In this document: positions 22,102 through 30,184 of the stretch, piece after piece
Layout of the letters: each line of letters begins with the position of its first letter
Numbering within the stretch: the first letter of the stretch is position 1
NCBI GenBank assembly: GCA_910585215.1
Contig: CAJUDQ010000026.1
Location: forward strand, 1 to 40,497
Direction of reading: 5' to 3'
From: an uncultured Lachnospiraceae bacterium
GTDB taxonomy: Bacteria; Bacillota; Clostridia; Lachnospirales; Lachnospiraceae
Length of the DNA: 40,497 nucleotides
The notes under the pieces: model-generated
What the model saw: only the letters and a program-made list of their open reading frames with translations
Told to the model about the DNA's origin: nothing
The model's database searches: none
Made by a program: the position numbers and the translations under genes

Positions 22102-23472
22102 TTGATAAATAAGAATGACGAATTTTTGCTGAAAATAGAGGATATGGGGGTAAATGGAGAAGGAATCGGGCATGTAGACGGGCTGGCACTTTTTGTAAAA
22201 GATGCCATTATTGGAGATGTTGCTCGGGTAAAGGTTATGAAGATGCAGAAAAATTACGGTTTTGCAAAGTTGATAGAAGTAGTGGAGCCATCAAAGGACA
22301 GAGTACCACTGCGCTGTAAAGTGGGCAGAAGCTGTGGGGGCTGTCAGATTCAAGAAATGAAGTATCAGGCGCAGCTTGAATTTAAAGAGAGAAAAGTTCA
22401 TGGAAATCTTGAGAGAATCGGAAAAATAGATTTTAAGGCAGAGCAGGCGCCTGCTTTTTATCCATGCATTGGAATGGAGAATCCGTGGAATTACAGGAAC
22501 AAGGCACAGTTTCCAATTGGAAAAAGCAAAGACGGGAGGATTATTGCAGGTTTTTATGCAGGAAGGACTCATTCTATTATTGAATGTGAGGACTGTGCAA
22601 TTGGAATAGAGGAAAACAGAGAAATATTAAGAATTGTGACAAAACATCTACAGGAATATGGTATTCAGCCTTATGACGAGAAGACACACAAAGGATTGAT
22701 AAGGCATGTTCTGATTCGGAAGGGATTTCGAACAGGAGAAATCATGGTATGTCTCGTAGTCAATGGTGACAGACTGAAAGGTGCAAAGGACTTGGCAGAA
22801 AAGCTTATGAAGGTGCCAGGTATGACAAGTATTTCTTTTAATATAAATAAAGAGGCTACAAATCGGATTTTGGGAGAAAAAGTGGTAAATATCTGCGGAG
22901 AAGGGTATATTCGGGATTGTATAGGAGATGTGAAATTTCGAATTTCGCCGTTGTCCTTTTATCAGGTCAACCCTGTACAGACACAGAAGCTGTATGAGAC
23001 GGCATTAGAATACGCAGAACTTACGGGAAAGGAAACTGTGTTTGATTTGTACTGCGGGGTTGGAACAATTTCACTGTTTCTTGCAGCCAAAGCGAAAAAG
23101 GTGATTGGAGTGGAGATTGTACAGCAGGCAGTGAGAGATGCAAGAGTAAATGCAGAGATAAATGAGATTAAAAATACAGAATTTTATATGGGGGCAGCGG
23201 AATCGGTAGTGCCAAAGCTGTATCAAAGAGGGGTGACTGCGGATGTGGTGGTTGTGGACCCTCCAAGAAAGGGATGTGAGGAAAGCCTGTTGGAGACTAT
23301 TGTGCAGATGAGGCCGGAGAGGATTGTATATGTAAGCTGTGATTCCGCTACATTGGCAAGAGATGTGAAGATTCTGGGGGACAGAGGGTATCGGCTGGAT
23401 AAGGTACAGCCGGTAGATATGTTTCCAAATTGTGAGGATATAGAAACTGTCTGCCTGTTAAGCCTGAAATAA
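22102..23472 (+). CDS. rlmD: 23S rRNA (uracil-5-)-methyltransferase, RlmD/RumA type
   Basis: A 456-residue S-adenosylmethionine enzyme forming 5-methyluridine in 23S rRNA; Gram-positive relatives (RlmCD) can modify two positions. An N-terminal TRAM domain (about 1-62) precedes the iron-sulfur cysteines C72, C78, C81 and C162. The methyltransferase core has VFDLYCGVGTISLFLA, VVVDPPRKGCEE and the catalytic C413 in VYVSCDSATLARD. The start is TTG 22102, with AAAGGAG 7 bases upstream. The spacing to yhaM (87 bases, with a hairpin) suggests a separate start of transcription, but no clear promoter was seen. Confidence 0.93.
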   Translation: MINKNDEFLLKIEDMGVNGEGIGHVDGLALFVKDAIIGDVARVKVMKMQKNYGFAKLIEVVEPSKDRVPLRCKVGRSCGGCQIQEMKYQAQLEFKERKVHGNLERIGKIDFKAEQAPAFYPCIGMENPWNYRNKAQFPIGKSKDGRIIAGFYAGRTHSIIECEDCAIGIEENREILRIVTKHLQEYGIQPYDEKTHKGLIRHVLIRKGFRTGEIMVCLVVNGDRLKGAKDLAEKLMKVPGMTSISFNINKEATNRILGEKVVNICGEGYIRDCIGDVKFRISPLSFYQVNPVQTQKLYETALEYAELTGKETVFDLYCGVGTISLFLAAKAKKVIGVEIVQQAVRDARVNAEINEIKNTEFYMGAAESVVPKLYQRGVTADVVVVDPPRKGCEESLLETIVQMRPERIVYVSCDSATLARDVKILGDRGYRLDKVQPVDMFPNCEDIETVCLLSLK

Positions 23473-23520
23473 TAAAGAGCAAAAATGATAAACGAAACAA
23501 AAGAAAGGAACTTGTTTAAA

Positions 23521-24687
23521 ATGAAACTATTTCATATTTCAGACCTACATATAGGAAAGCAGCTTCACTACTATAATTTAAAAGACCTGCAAACTGAAAT
23601 TCTCTGTCAGATTGTAGAAATGGCCAGAGAACATCGACCAGATGTTATTTTAATTGCGGGCGATATTTATGACAAATCGATTCCATCTGGAGAGGCGTAT
23701 GAAATTTTTGACCAGTTTCTAAACCGTCTTGCAGATATCACTCCTTCGATTCCAGTGTTAATCATTGCGGGAAATCATGACAGCGCCATGCGTCTGAAAT
23801 TTGCCAGTTCATTTCTTGAAAAAAATAATATTCATATCTCTGTTCTTCCTCCGCAGAATAGAGAAGAATACCTCAAAAAAATCACACTGACTGACCAGTA
23901 CGGAGCTGTTAATTTTTATATGCTTCCATTTACCAAACCAGGTTATATAAGAAATCTTTTTGAAGAAGGAGAGGCAAAAGATTATAACAGTGCAGTCAGG
24001 GCAGTGATTGAAAGAGAAAACATAGATATCACAGAGCGCAATGTTCTTATTGCCCACCAGTTTTTTGTAGCAGATACTACAGAGCCAAAAAAATGTGATT
24101 CTGAGCTGGCATATATTTCCGTTGGCGGTATCGACAGCGTAGATATAGATTGTATTCGTATTTTTGATTATGTGGCTTTGGGACATATTCATGGTGCACA
24201 GTGTATCGGAGAAAATTATATCCGTTACAGTGGAACACCTCTCAAATATTCTGTCAGTGAGGAGCATCATCGTAAAGGCATCACAGTAGTTACCTTGGGG
24301 GAAAAAAATACTCCTCCAGAATATGCTAAACTTCCTCTTTGCGCAAGCCGTGATGTGCGCAGTATGACAGGGACTTTAGAACAGGTAATTGCCGCGGCAA
24401 CAGATGAAAACCGATCAGATTATGTCAGTATTACTCTTACTGACGAGGAGGGGCTTTACCGTCCCAAGGACCAGCTAGAGGAGCATTATGACAATATTTT
24501 AGAGGTAAAAATTGAAAATAAAAGGACTCAGAGCAGATTGGAGAATGTCGAGGATATGGAAGATATTTTATATCCGATAGATGCCTTTCGGGAGTTCTAT
24601 CAGATAATGAACAATCAGCCGGCAAGTTCTGTTGAGGAAGAGCTTATGGCAGAGATTATCAGTGAAATTATAAATATTCAGGAATAA
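23521..24687 (+). CDS. sbcD: Exonuclease SbcCD subunit D
   Basis: The 388-residue nuclease subunit of the SbcCD (Mre11-Rad50-like) complex, which cleaves hairpins and blocked DNA ends. Phosphoesterase motifs are in order: HISDLHIG (metal ligands Asp and His), AGDIYDK, AGNHDSAMR, and the later VALGHIHGAQ. A C-terminal capping domain follows. ATG 23521 is preferred over 23485 because SbcD proteins start MKLFHISDLHIGK and AAAGGA precedes this ATG. The stop is 27 bases from sbcC, so the pair is co-transcribed. It is also 48 bases after rlmD and may be in the same operon. Confidence 0.94.
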   Translation: MKLFHISDLHIGKQLHYYNLKDLQTEILCQIVEMAREHRPDVILIAGDIYDKSIPSGEAYEIFDQFLNRLADITPSIPVLIIAGNHDSAMRLKFASSFLEKNNIHISVLPPQNREEYLKKITLTDQYGAVNFYMLPFTKPGYIRNLFEEGEAKDYNSAVRAVIERENIDITERNVLIAHQFFVADTTEPKKCDSELAYISVGGIDSVDIDCIRIFDYVALGHIHGAQCIGENYIRYSGTPLKYSVSEEHHRKGITVVTLGEKNTPPEYAKLPLCASRDVRSMTGTLEQVIAAATDENRSDYVSITLTDEEGLYRPKDQLEEHYDNILEVKIENKRTQSRLENVEDMEDILYPIDAFREFYQIMNNQPASSVEEELMAEIISEIINIQE

Positions 24688-24714
24688 AGAAAGGAACGAA
24701 AAGAAAAAGGGATT

Positions 24715-27700
24715 ATGAAACCAGTCTATATAAAAATACAGGCGTTTGGTTCTTACCAGGAGGAGTGTATCTTCTTTGACAGGGTGGACCATGGTCTGTT
24801 TTTAATTACAGGAGATACCGGTGCGGGCAAAACAACTATTTTTGATGCCATTACCTTTGCACTTTATGGAAAGACCAGCGGTGGTAGACGGGATGCGAAA
24901 ATGATGCGCAGTCAGTATGCGCCTCTGGATAAAAGAACAAAGGTAGAATATAAATTTTATTATCAGGGAAAGGAATATACAATTATTCGAAGTCCGGAAC
25001 AGCTAAATTGGAAAAAGATAATAAAGGAAGACGGAACAGAATATTACAAGCAGCTTTCTACAGAATTACCGTCAAAAGTGGAGTTGATTATGCCGGATGG
25101 TTCTTTATTTCCCGGGAGTTTGACGAAGATTAATCATAAAATTGAAGAAATTATCGGATTAAATGTGAAACAGTTTACACAGACAGCAATGCTTGCACAG
25201 GGAGATTTTATAAAGTTGCTTCATGCATCTTCTGAGGACAGAAAGGAAATATTTGCAAAAATATTTGATACAGAAATATATGAAGCGATTGAGCAGGAAA
25301 CAGCAAAGCGTGCAAAGGCAGTCAATATAGAACTGGCAGAAAATAAAGCAAATATTGTCAGAGAGCTGGAACGGGTGAAATGCATAGAGAACAGTTGTTA
25401 TGATGAAAGCTGGAATTCAAAGAAATATCAAAAGAGATTTACTGAAACCGAAAAAGAGGTTTTTTTGGAGCTGGTACTGAATATTTGCAGGGAAACCGAA
25501 GAAAAATGGAAGCAGACAGAAACAGAAAGAAAAGAAACAAATGCAAAAATCAGTAGTCTGGAAAAAGAGATTGTGTATGCAAAAGGGATTAATAAACTTT
25601 TTGAAGAATTAGAGAAATGGGAAGAAAAAAAACAGTTGCTTGAGGAAAAATCACAGGAAATAGAGGAACTCAAGTATAAAATCCAAATGGGCGAACGTGC
25701 TCTTGAGGTGGAACAGGATTATCATGAACTGAAGCAGGCAGAAAAGGAAGCGAGCCAGTGCAGAGAACGTATAGAAAAGCTGAATCGGTGGATTTTCGAA
25801 AATCAGAAACAGTCGGAAGAATTAAAAAAACAGGCACAAGGGGCAGAAAGTAAATACGACAGTGAAGCTCCGCGGCTTTATGCAGAGAATGAAACGATTT
25901 TGAACAGTTTAAATAAATATGATGAACTTGCAGAAATGATGCAAAGACAAAAAAATACAGAAGAAAAGCGGAAGCAGCTTATGTCCCAGACAGAACATCT
26001 GGTAAAAGACAAAGAAGATTATGATACAAATCTGAAAAAACTGTCAGAGAATACAAAAGAGTTAAAGGAAAATACCAGAAATCTGGAGGCTCTGGAAAAT
26101 GAAAGAAAAATTATTGAGAGCAGACAAAAGGATATTGAGGAAATAATAAAAAACAGTGTGATTCTCAACAAAATAAAAACAGAATTAAAAGAAAAAGAAG
26201 AGTACTATCAGAAGATGACAGAAAAGGAAGCTGCAAGACATAAGGAATATGAACAGTTATATCATGAATTTATAAACAGTCAGGCAGCGGTTCTTCGGGC
26301 AGGATTGAGGGAAGGAACGCCATGTCTTGTCTGTGGAGCTGTTTATCATAATAATAAAAATATGGAAGAAAGAAATGAAAAAAAAGAAAGCAGAAAAAGA
26401 AATGAAAACAGGGAAAATGTAAATGATAAAAAATTGAAAACAGAAAAAGAGGCATATGACAAGGCAGTTCAGGAAAAAGAAACTGCTTACAGAGATATGA
26501 TGGATAAAACAGGTGAAAAAAACGGTGTCATTCATCTCTTATATGCTGCCTGTAAAAAGCTTTATGATACTTCCCAAAGGGAAGATTTTTTTGAAATTCA
26601 ATTTGAAAATGAATGGAAGCAGAAAATAACAGAAGAGAATAACAGGATTCTTCAAAAGCTGAATGAAAATAACAGACTTCAAAAAGAAACGATAAAAAAT
26701 AATAAAATAATTAATGAAAATGAAAAAACAATAGAGGCACTTGTACAGGCGGCAGAACATGCAAGAAAAACAATAGAAGAGAAAAATTCGGAAATTCATT
26801 GTCTGAACATAGAAAAGAGTACATATGACACTCGCGTGGAAACGTTAAAACAACAGCTTGTTTATGCAGATAAAGACAGTGCAGTCAAAGAACAGAGAAA
26901 AAAACAGCAGGAATTGCAAAAACTGAAAGAAGCGGCAGAGAATACTAAAAAGGCATTTTTGGAATTTGAGGAGAAAATGCATAAAAAGAATGGAAATCTT
27001 GTTTCGGAGCAGGAAACGATGGAAAGATTTAACATCAGACTGCAAAGGGCAGAGACCTGTTACAGAGAAGGTTTGAAAAAACAGGGATTTGAAAACACAG
27101 AACAGTTTCGGACAGCTCTGATAAAGAGAGAAGAAATAGAAAAACTTCGAAAGAAAATCACAGAATATAAAACAGAGCTGGCAGTGACAGATGATAATCA
27201 AAAACGTTTAAAAAAGGAGACAACAGGAAAAGAAAAATCAGACAGCACATGTTATGAAAAAGAAAAAAGAGAACTGGAAAAATACAGCCAAACTCTGGAT
27301 AAGGCAGTAAAGCTTTTATTTAATCTTGCTTCTATAAATAGGGAAGCATATAAAAATACCTGCCTGTTATATGAACAGAGAGAAAAGATACAGCAGAAGG
27401 CGGTGATTTTAAAAAATCTTGATGATACAGTAAATGGCAGGATTTCAGGAAAACATATCAATTTTCAAACATATATACAGCGCCGGTATTTTAAACAGGT
27501 AATTGAACGGGCAAATAAGAGGCTGTATGTAATGTCTGGAAAACAGTTTCTTTTACAGTGCAGGGATGTGGAGAATCTGGGAGCACAGGGATATGTGGGG
27601 CTGGATTTGGATATTTACAGTATTGTGAATGACCAGACCAGAGATGTGAAAACTTTGTCAGGAGGAGAATCTTTTATGGCAGCACTTTCCATGGCTCTTG

Positions 27701-27945
27701 GAATGGGCGATATGATTCAGAACAGCAGGGGAAGCGTTCATATTGATACAATGTTTATCGATGAAGGGTTTGGTTCATTAAGTGAAGAAACAAGAAATCA
27801 GGCAGTTCATATTCTAAATGAGCTTTCAGAGGGAAAACGGCTGGTAGGCATTATCTCTCATGTCAGCGAATTGCAATCACAGGTTGAGACAAAGCTTTTG
27901 GTAAAAAAGAGTGACAAGGGCAGCAGCACAGTTTGGGAGATATAA
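24715..27945 (+). CDS. sbcC: Exonuclease SbcCD subunit C, Rad50-like ATPase
   Basis: A 1076-residue SMC-like protein, typical length for SbcC. Walker A GDTGAGKTT is at residues 33-41. Long charged coiled coils flank a zinc hook CLVC (C537 and C540), almost exactly mid-protein. The C-terminal half holds the signature TLSGGESFMAALSMALGMGD and Walker B FIDEGFGSL. With SbcD it forms the ATP-driven end-processing complex. The coiled-coil DNA is very A-rich on the plus strand, which explains several long minus-strand frames that are not genes. A perfect 20 bp terminator follows. Confidence 0.96.
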   Translation: MKPVYIKIQAFGSYQEECIFFDRVDHGLFLITGDTGAGKTTIFDAITFALYGKTSGGRRDAKMMRSQYAPLDKRTKVEYKFYYQGKEYTIIRSPEQLNWKKIIKEDGTEYYKQLSTELPSKVELIMPDGSLFPGSLTKINHKIEEIIGLNVKQFTQTAMLAQGDFIKLLHASSEDRKEIFAKIFDTEIYEAIEQETAKRAKAVNIELAENKANIVRELERVKCIENSCYDESWNSKKYQKRFTETEKEVFLELVLNICRETEEKWKQTETERKETNAKISSLEKEIVYAKGINKLFEELEKWEEKKQLLEEKSQEIEELKYKIQMGERALEVEQDYHELKQAEKEASQCRERIEKLNRWIFENQKQSEELKKQAQGAESKYDSEAPRLYAENETILNSLNKYDELAEMMQRQKNTEEKRKQLMSQTEHLVKDKEDYDTNLKKLSENTKELKENTRNLEALENERKIIESRQKDIEEIIKNSVILNKIKTELKEKEEYYQKMTEKEAARHKEYEQLYHEFINSQAAVLRAGLREGTPCLVCGAVYHNNKNMEERNEKKESRKRNENRENVNDKKLKTEKEAYDKAVQEKETAYRDMMDKTGEKNGVIHLLYAACKKLYDTSQREDFFEIQFENEWKQKITEENNRILQKLNENNRLQKETIKNNKIINENEKTIEALVQAAEHARKTIEEKNSEIHCLNIEKSTYDTRVETLKQQLVYADKDSAVKEQRKKQQELQKLKEAAENTKKAFLEFEEKMHKKNGNLVSEQETMERFNIRLQRAETCYREGLKKQGFENTEQFRTALIKREEIEKLRKKITEYKTELAVTDDNQKRLKKETTGKEKSDSTCYEKEKRELEKYSQTLDKAVKLLFNLASINREAYKNTCLLYEQREKIQQKAVILKNLDDTVNGRISGKHINFQTYIQRRYFKQVIERANKRLYVMSGKQFLLQCRDVENLGAQGYVGLDLDIYSIVNDQTRDVKTLSGGESFMAALSMALGMGDMIQNSRGSVHIDTMFIDEGFGSLSEETRNQAVHILNELSEGKRLVGIISHVSELQSQVETKLLVKKSDKGSSTVWEI

Positions 27946-27965
27946 AAGGATATGTTTTATCCCAT

Positions 27966-28008
27966 AAAAAATACTGTATTAAGTATTATACTTAATACAG
28001 TATTTTTT
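27966..28008. terminator. Bidirectional terminator between sbcC and the GH25 gene
   Basis: A perfect 20 bp stem (27966-27985 with 27989-28008) has loop TTA. The stem begins with a run of six A and ends with six T, so each strand presents a T tract after a hairpin containing ATACTGTATTAAGTA. It separates convergent genes. Confidence 0.92.
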
Positions 28009-28029
28009 ATTATTATAAGCGTGCGGAGT

Positions 28030-29979
28030 TTAATTTTCAGTGCTTTCCTCTTCTGTAATATTTAAAATAAGTTCCGCAAAGCTGCTGTAATTATGAGCGT
28101 CTGTTACAGAATATACAACTGTATAGGTTCCGGCAGTTAATTTCCTGATTAAAATTCTTCCTGTAGCCTGTGTGGAAGGATTCTGTGTGATATCGTGCAG
28201 TCTGCCCTGTACAGTGGTACTCTGGTCTTCGGCTGTGGTATCTGTTTCAGAAAGAGAACTGGTACTGGTTTCCTTATTTTCACTGGTCATTTCCTCGGTC
28301 TCCGTATAGAAATCAGAAGGGTAGGAAATTACTACCTGATTTGTGATATCCGTTCCCTCAAAGTCCACACAGAGAATCAGATTGCGTTCAATTAGTGAAA
28401 TCAGTTCGTCATATTCTGTGTTTCGACTGACAGAAAGTTCAGTCTGTTCCAGTGTAATCAATGGTGTCTGTTCAACATATAGAGTTGCAGAGGCAGTTAC
28501 TTTTTTTCCGGTAAAATCTGTAACAGAATAGGTAACAGTATAAGTGTCTGCCCTCAAAAATGCCTCTTCCTCAGAAACAGCGTTTCCAGAGCTGTCTGTC
28601 AATGATACCGTGACAGATTTGGAACAGTCAATACCGGCAGAATTTACGCATTTTATATTTTCTTTCAGATTTACTGCTTTGCCAACACAGGTGTGCAATT
28701 CTGTTTTTGGTAGTTCAAGTTTAATTGGATAAATATTTGAAGACGAATTGCCAAAATCGGTAAAAGCAATATTCATATCTACATTTCCTGAAATTCCATT
28801 TACCCTGCCGGTGCTTGAATACTGCCATATCTGGTATGGATATTTCAACGGAGGAAGTGGATTTCCGGCAGTATATCTTACACCATTGTTTTTATAAGCA
28901 GCCGTATATCTTGCCAGCCATGAAGCGTATTTTGAAGTAAGATATGCTGCGTCAAAACGCTCAAAGTCATATGTATTTGCATAAACCATTGCCTTGTAAC
29001 CGGCAGCTTCGAGCATGCTGCAGAACGTATCTGCCATTGCTGTCATAGTGGCTTTGGAAATTCCAATATTGGTACGGTATCCATCAGAGGTTTCCCAGTC
29101 AAAGACTACCGGATAGGAAATATGATAGCCTTTTAGTGCGTCAATCATCATAGAGGCCTCTTCAACAGCTTCCTGTACAGTAATGGCCTGTGAGAAGAAA
29201 TATGCACCAACTTTTACTCCTGCAAGAGAAGCATTTTTTAAATTTTCCTTATACCATGTATCATAGTAAAGTTTTCCAGTGCCATAGCCACGTCCTGCTA
29301 CTTTGATAAAAGCAAAATCAATACCATCATTTTTTACCTGTGTCCAGTTAATTTGTCCCTGATATTTAGAAACATCAATTCCGTGAATCAGAGTAGCCGT
29401 TGAAGGAATCGAAGGAGCTGGAGGCTGAACAGTCACTGTACCGCCAGAGGTTTCAGTCTGAGTTGGAGCTTGTGTAACAGGTTCCGTAACAGGTTCTAAA
29501 GGCTCTAAATCTGGTGCATCGTTTGCCTCATTTCTGTTCAATACCTCATCTTTTGTAGATAAATCTTCAGGGGATATTTCCAGATTTTCTACGGGGATAA
29601 TTTCCGGAACATCTATTACAGGCGCGGCAGTTGTTTCTGGAACAGTGGTGGTTTCCGGAATAGTAGTTGTTTCTGGAACAGTGGTAGTTTCCGGAATGGT
29701 AGTTGTTTCTGGAACAGTGGTAGTTTCCGGAATGGCCGTTGTTGCATCCGTACTTGTCTCCTCCATAGTTGTAATCTGTTCTGTCGGTCTGCTGGTTGCA
29801 TAGGCTGCCGGAGGTTTGTTTATGGCGTTATAAACGGCAGAAGCACTCACAGAAGTAACGGACAGTACAGCAACTGTGGTGACTGCGATTGCCTTTTTCT
29901 TGGCAGGGCCCGTATATAAACTGGTAATTCGCCAACCCAGCCTAGAAAAAGGAGTTTTCCAGTTAAAATTTTTAAACAT
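28030..29979 (-). CDS. GH25 muramidase with Thr/Pro repeat linker and Ig-like tail
   Basis: A 649-residue surface enzyme. A basic start and hydrophobic helix (about 31-50, AIAVTTVAVLSVTSVSASAV) give an anchor or signal. Residues about 60-190 are a Thr/Pro/Glu-rich linker with PETTTVPETTTI repeated. The GH25 lysozyme domain (about 195-415) has catalytic D202 in HGIDVSKYQG and D294/E296 in VVFDWETS, plus PYQIWQYSSTGRV. Two Ig-like segments follow, the second broken by a Ser/Thr-rich insert of about 45 residues. It should cut the glycan strands of peptidoglycan at the cell surface, possibly in wall remodelling. No prophage genes are adjacent, so a phage lysin is unlikely. AGGAG precedes the ATG. 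Confidence 0.93.
   Translation of the reverse strand: MFKNFNWKTPFSRLGWRITSLYTGPAKKKAIAVTTVAVLSVTSVSASAVYNAINKPPAAYATSRPTEQITTMEETSTDATTAIPETTTVPETTTIPETTTVPETTTIPETTTVPETTAAPVIDVPEIIPVENLEISPEDLSTKDEVLNRNEANDAPDLEPLEPVTEPVTQAPTQTETSGGTVTVQPPAPSIPSTATLIHGIDVSKYQGQINWTQVKNDGIDFAFIKVAGRGYGTGKLYYDTWYKENLKNASLAGVKVGAYFFSQAITVQEAVEEASMMIDALKGYHISYPVVFDWETSDGYRTNIGISKATMTAMADTFCSMLEAAGYKAMVYANTYDFERFDAAYLTSKYASWLARYTAAYKNNGVRYTAGNPLPPLKYPYQIWQYSSTGRVNGISGNVDMNIAFTDFGNSSSNIYPIKLELPKTELHTCVGKAVNLKENIKCVNSAGIDCSKSVTVSLTDSSGNAVSEEEAFLRADTYTVTYSVTDFTGKKVTASATLYVEQTPLITLEQTELSVSRNTEYDELISLIERNLILCVDFEGTDITNQVVISYPSDFYTETEEMTSENKETSTSSLSETDTTAEDQSTTVQGRLHDITQNPSTQATGRILIRKLTAGTYTVVYSVTDAHNYSSFAELILNITEEESTEN
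29630..29737 (-). repeat. Three 36 bp tandem repeats in the GH25 linker
   Basis: Copies start at 29630, 29666 and 29702 on the plus strand and are nearly identical; each codes for twelve residues (PETTTVPETTTI) in the minus-strand gene. Copy number is likely to vary between strains through slippage, changing linker length without a frameshift. Confidence 0.85.
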
Positions 29980-30053
29980 AGTATTCTCCTGTCATATAGT
30001 TTGTATTTTTTGTAACATTTTGTATCTTTTGGAATATTTTTTGTCTGATAATT

Positions 30054-30082
30054 ATTATAAGCCAGCTTATTCAAGATTGCAA
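30054..30082 (-). promoter_or_regulatory. Predicted promoter of the GH25 gene
   Basis: Read on the minus strand, TTGCAA (30082-30077), 17 bases, TATAAT (30059-30054). It is about 75 bases ahead of the GH25 start and divergent from the glgP promoter 36 bases away. Confidence 0.6.
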
Positions 30083-30117
30083 GGAAAGAAACAGAAAAAT
30101 ACTTTCCAATTATTCCC

Positions 30118-30146
30118 TTGACAGATAAAGTATGAAAAGCTATTAT
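30118..30146 (+). promoter_or_regulatory. Predicted glgP promoter
   Basis: TTGACA (30118-30123), a perfect -35, stands 17 bases before TATTAT (30141-30146). The start codon is 38 bases further, with AAGGAGG at 30173-30179. No operator-like repeat is visible, so strong basal expression is likely. Confidence 0.75.
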
Positions 30147-30184
30147 TAAAAATAAAGAAATATTTGAAATTTAAGGAGGACTTT

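Noticed and set aside
26845..27201. Several Phe/Leu-rich minus-strand frames within sbcC
   Set aside because: They arise from the A-rich coiled-coil codons on the plus strand, which read as Phe/Leu/Ser on the other strand.
28030..29979. Prophage endolysin
   Set aside because: No holin, tail or other phage genes are adjacent, and the protein has its own anchor, linker and Ig-like tail typical of a cellular surface enzyme.
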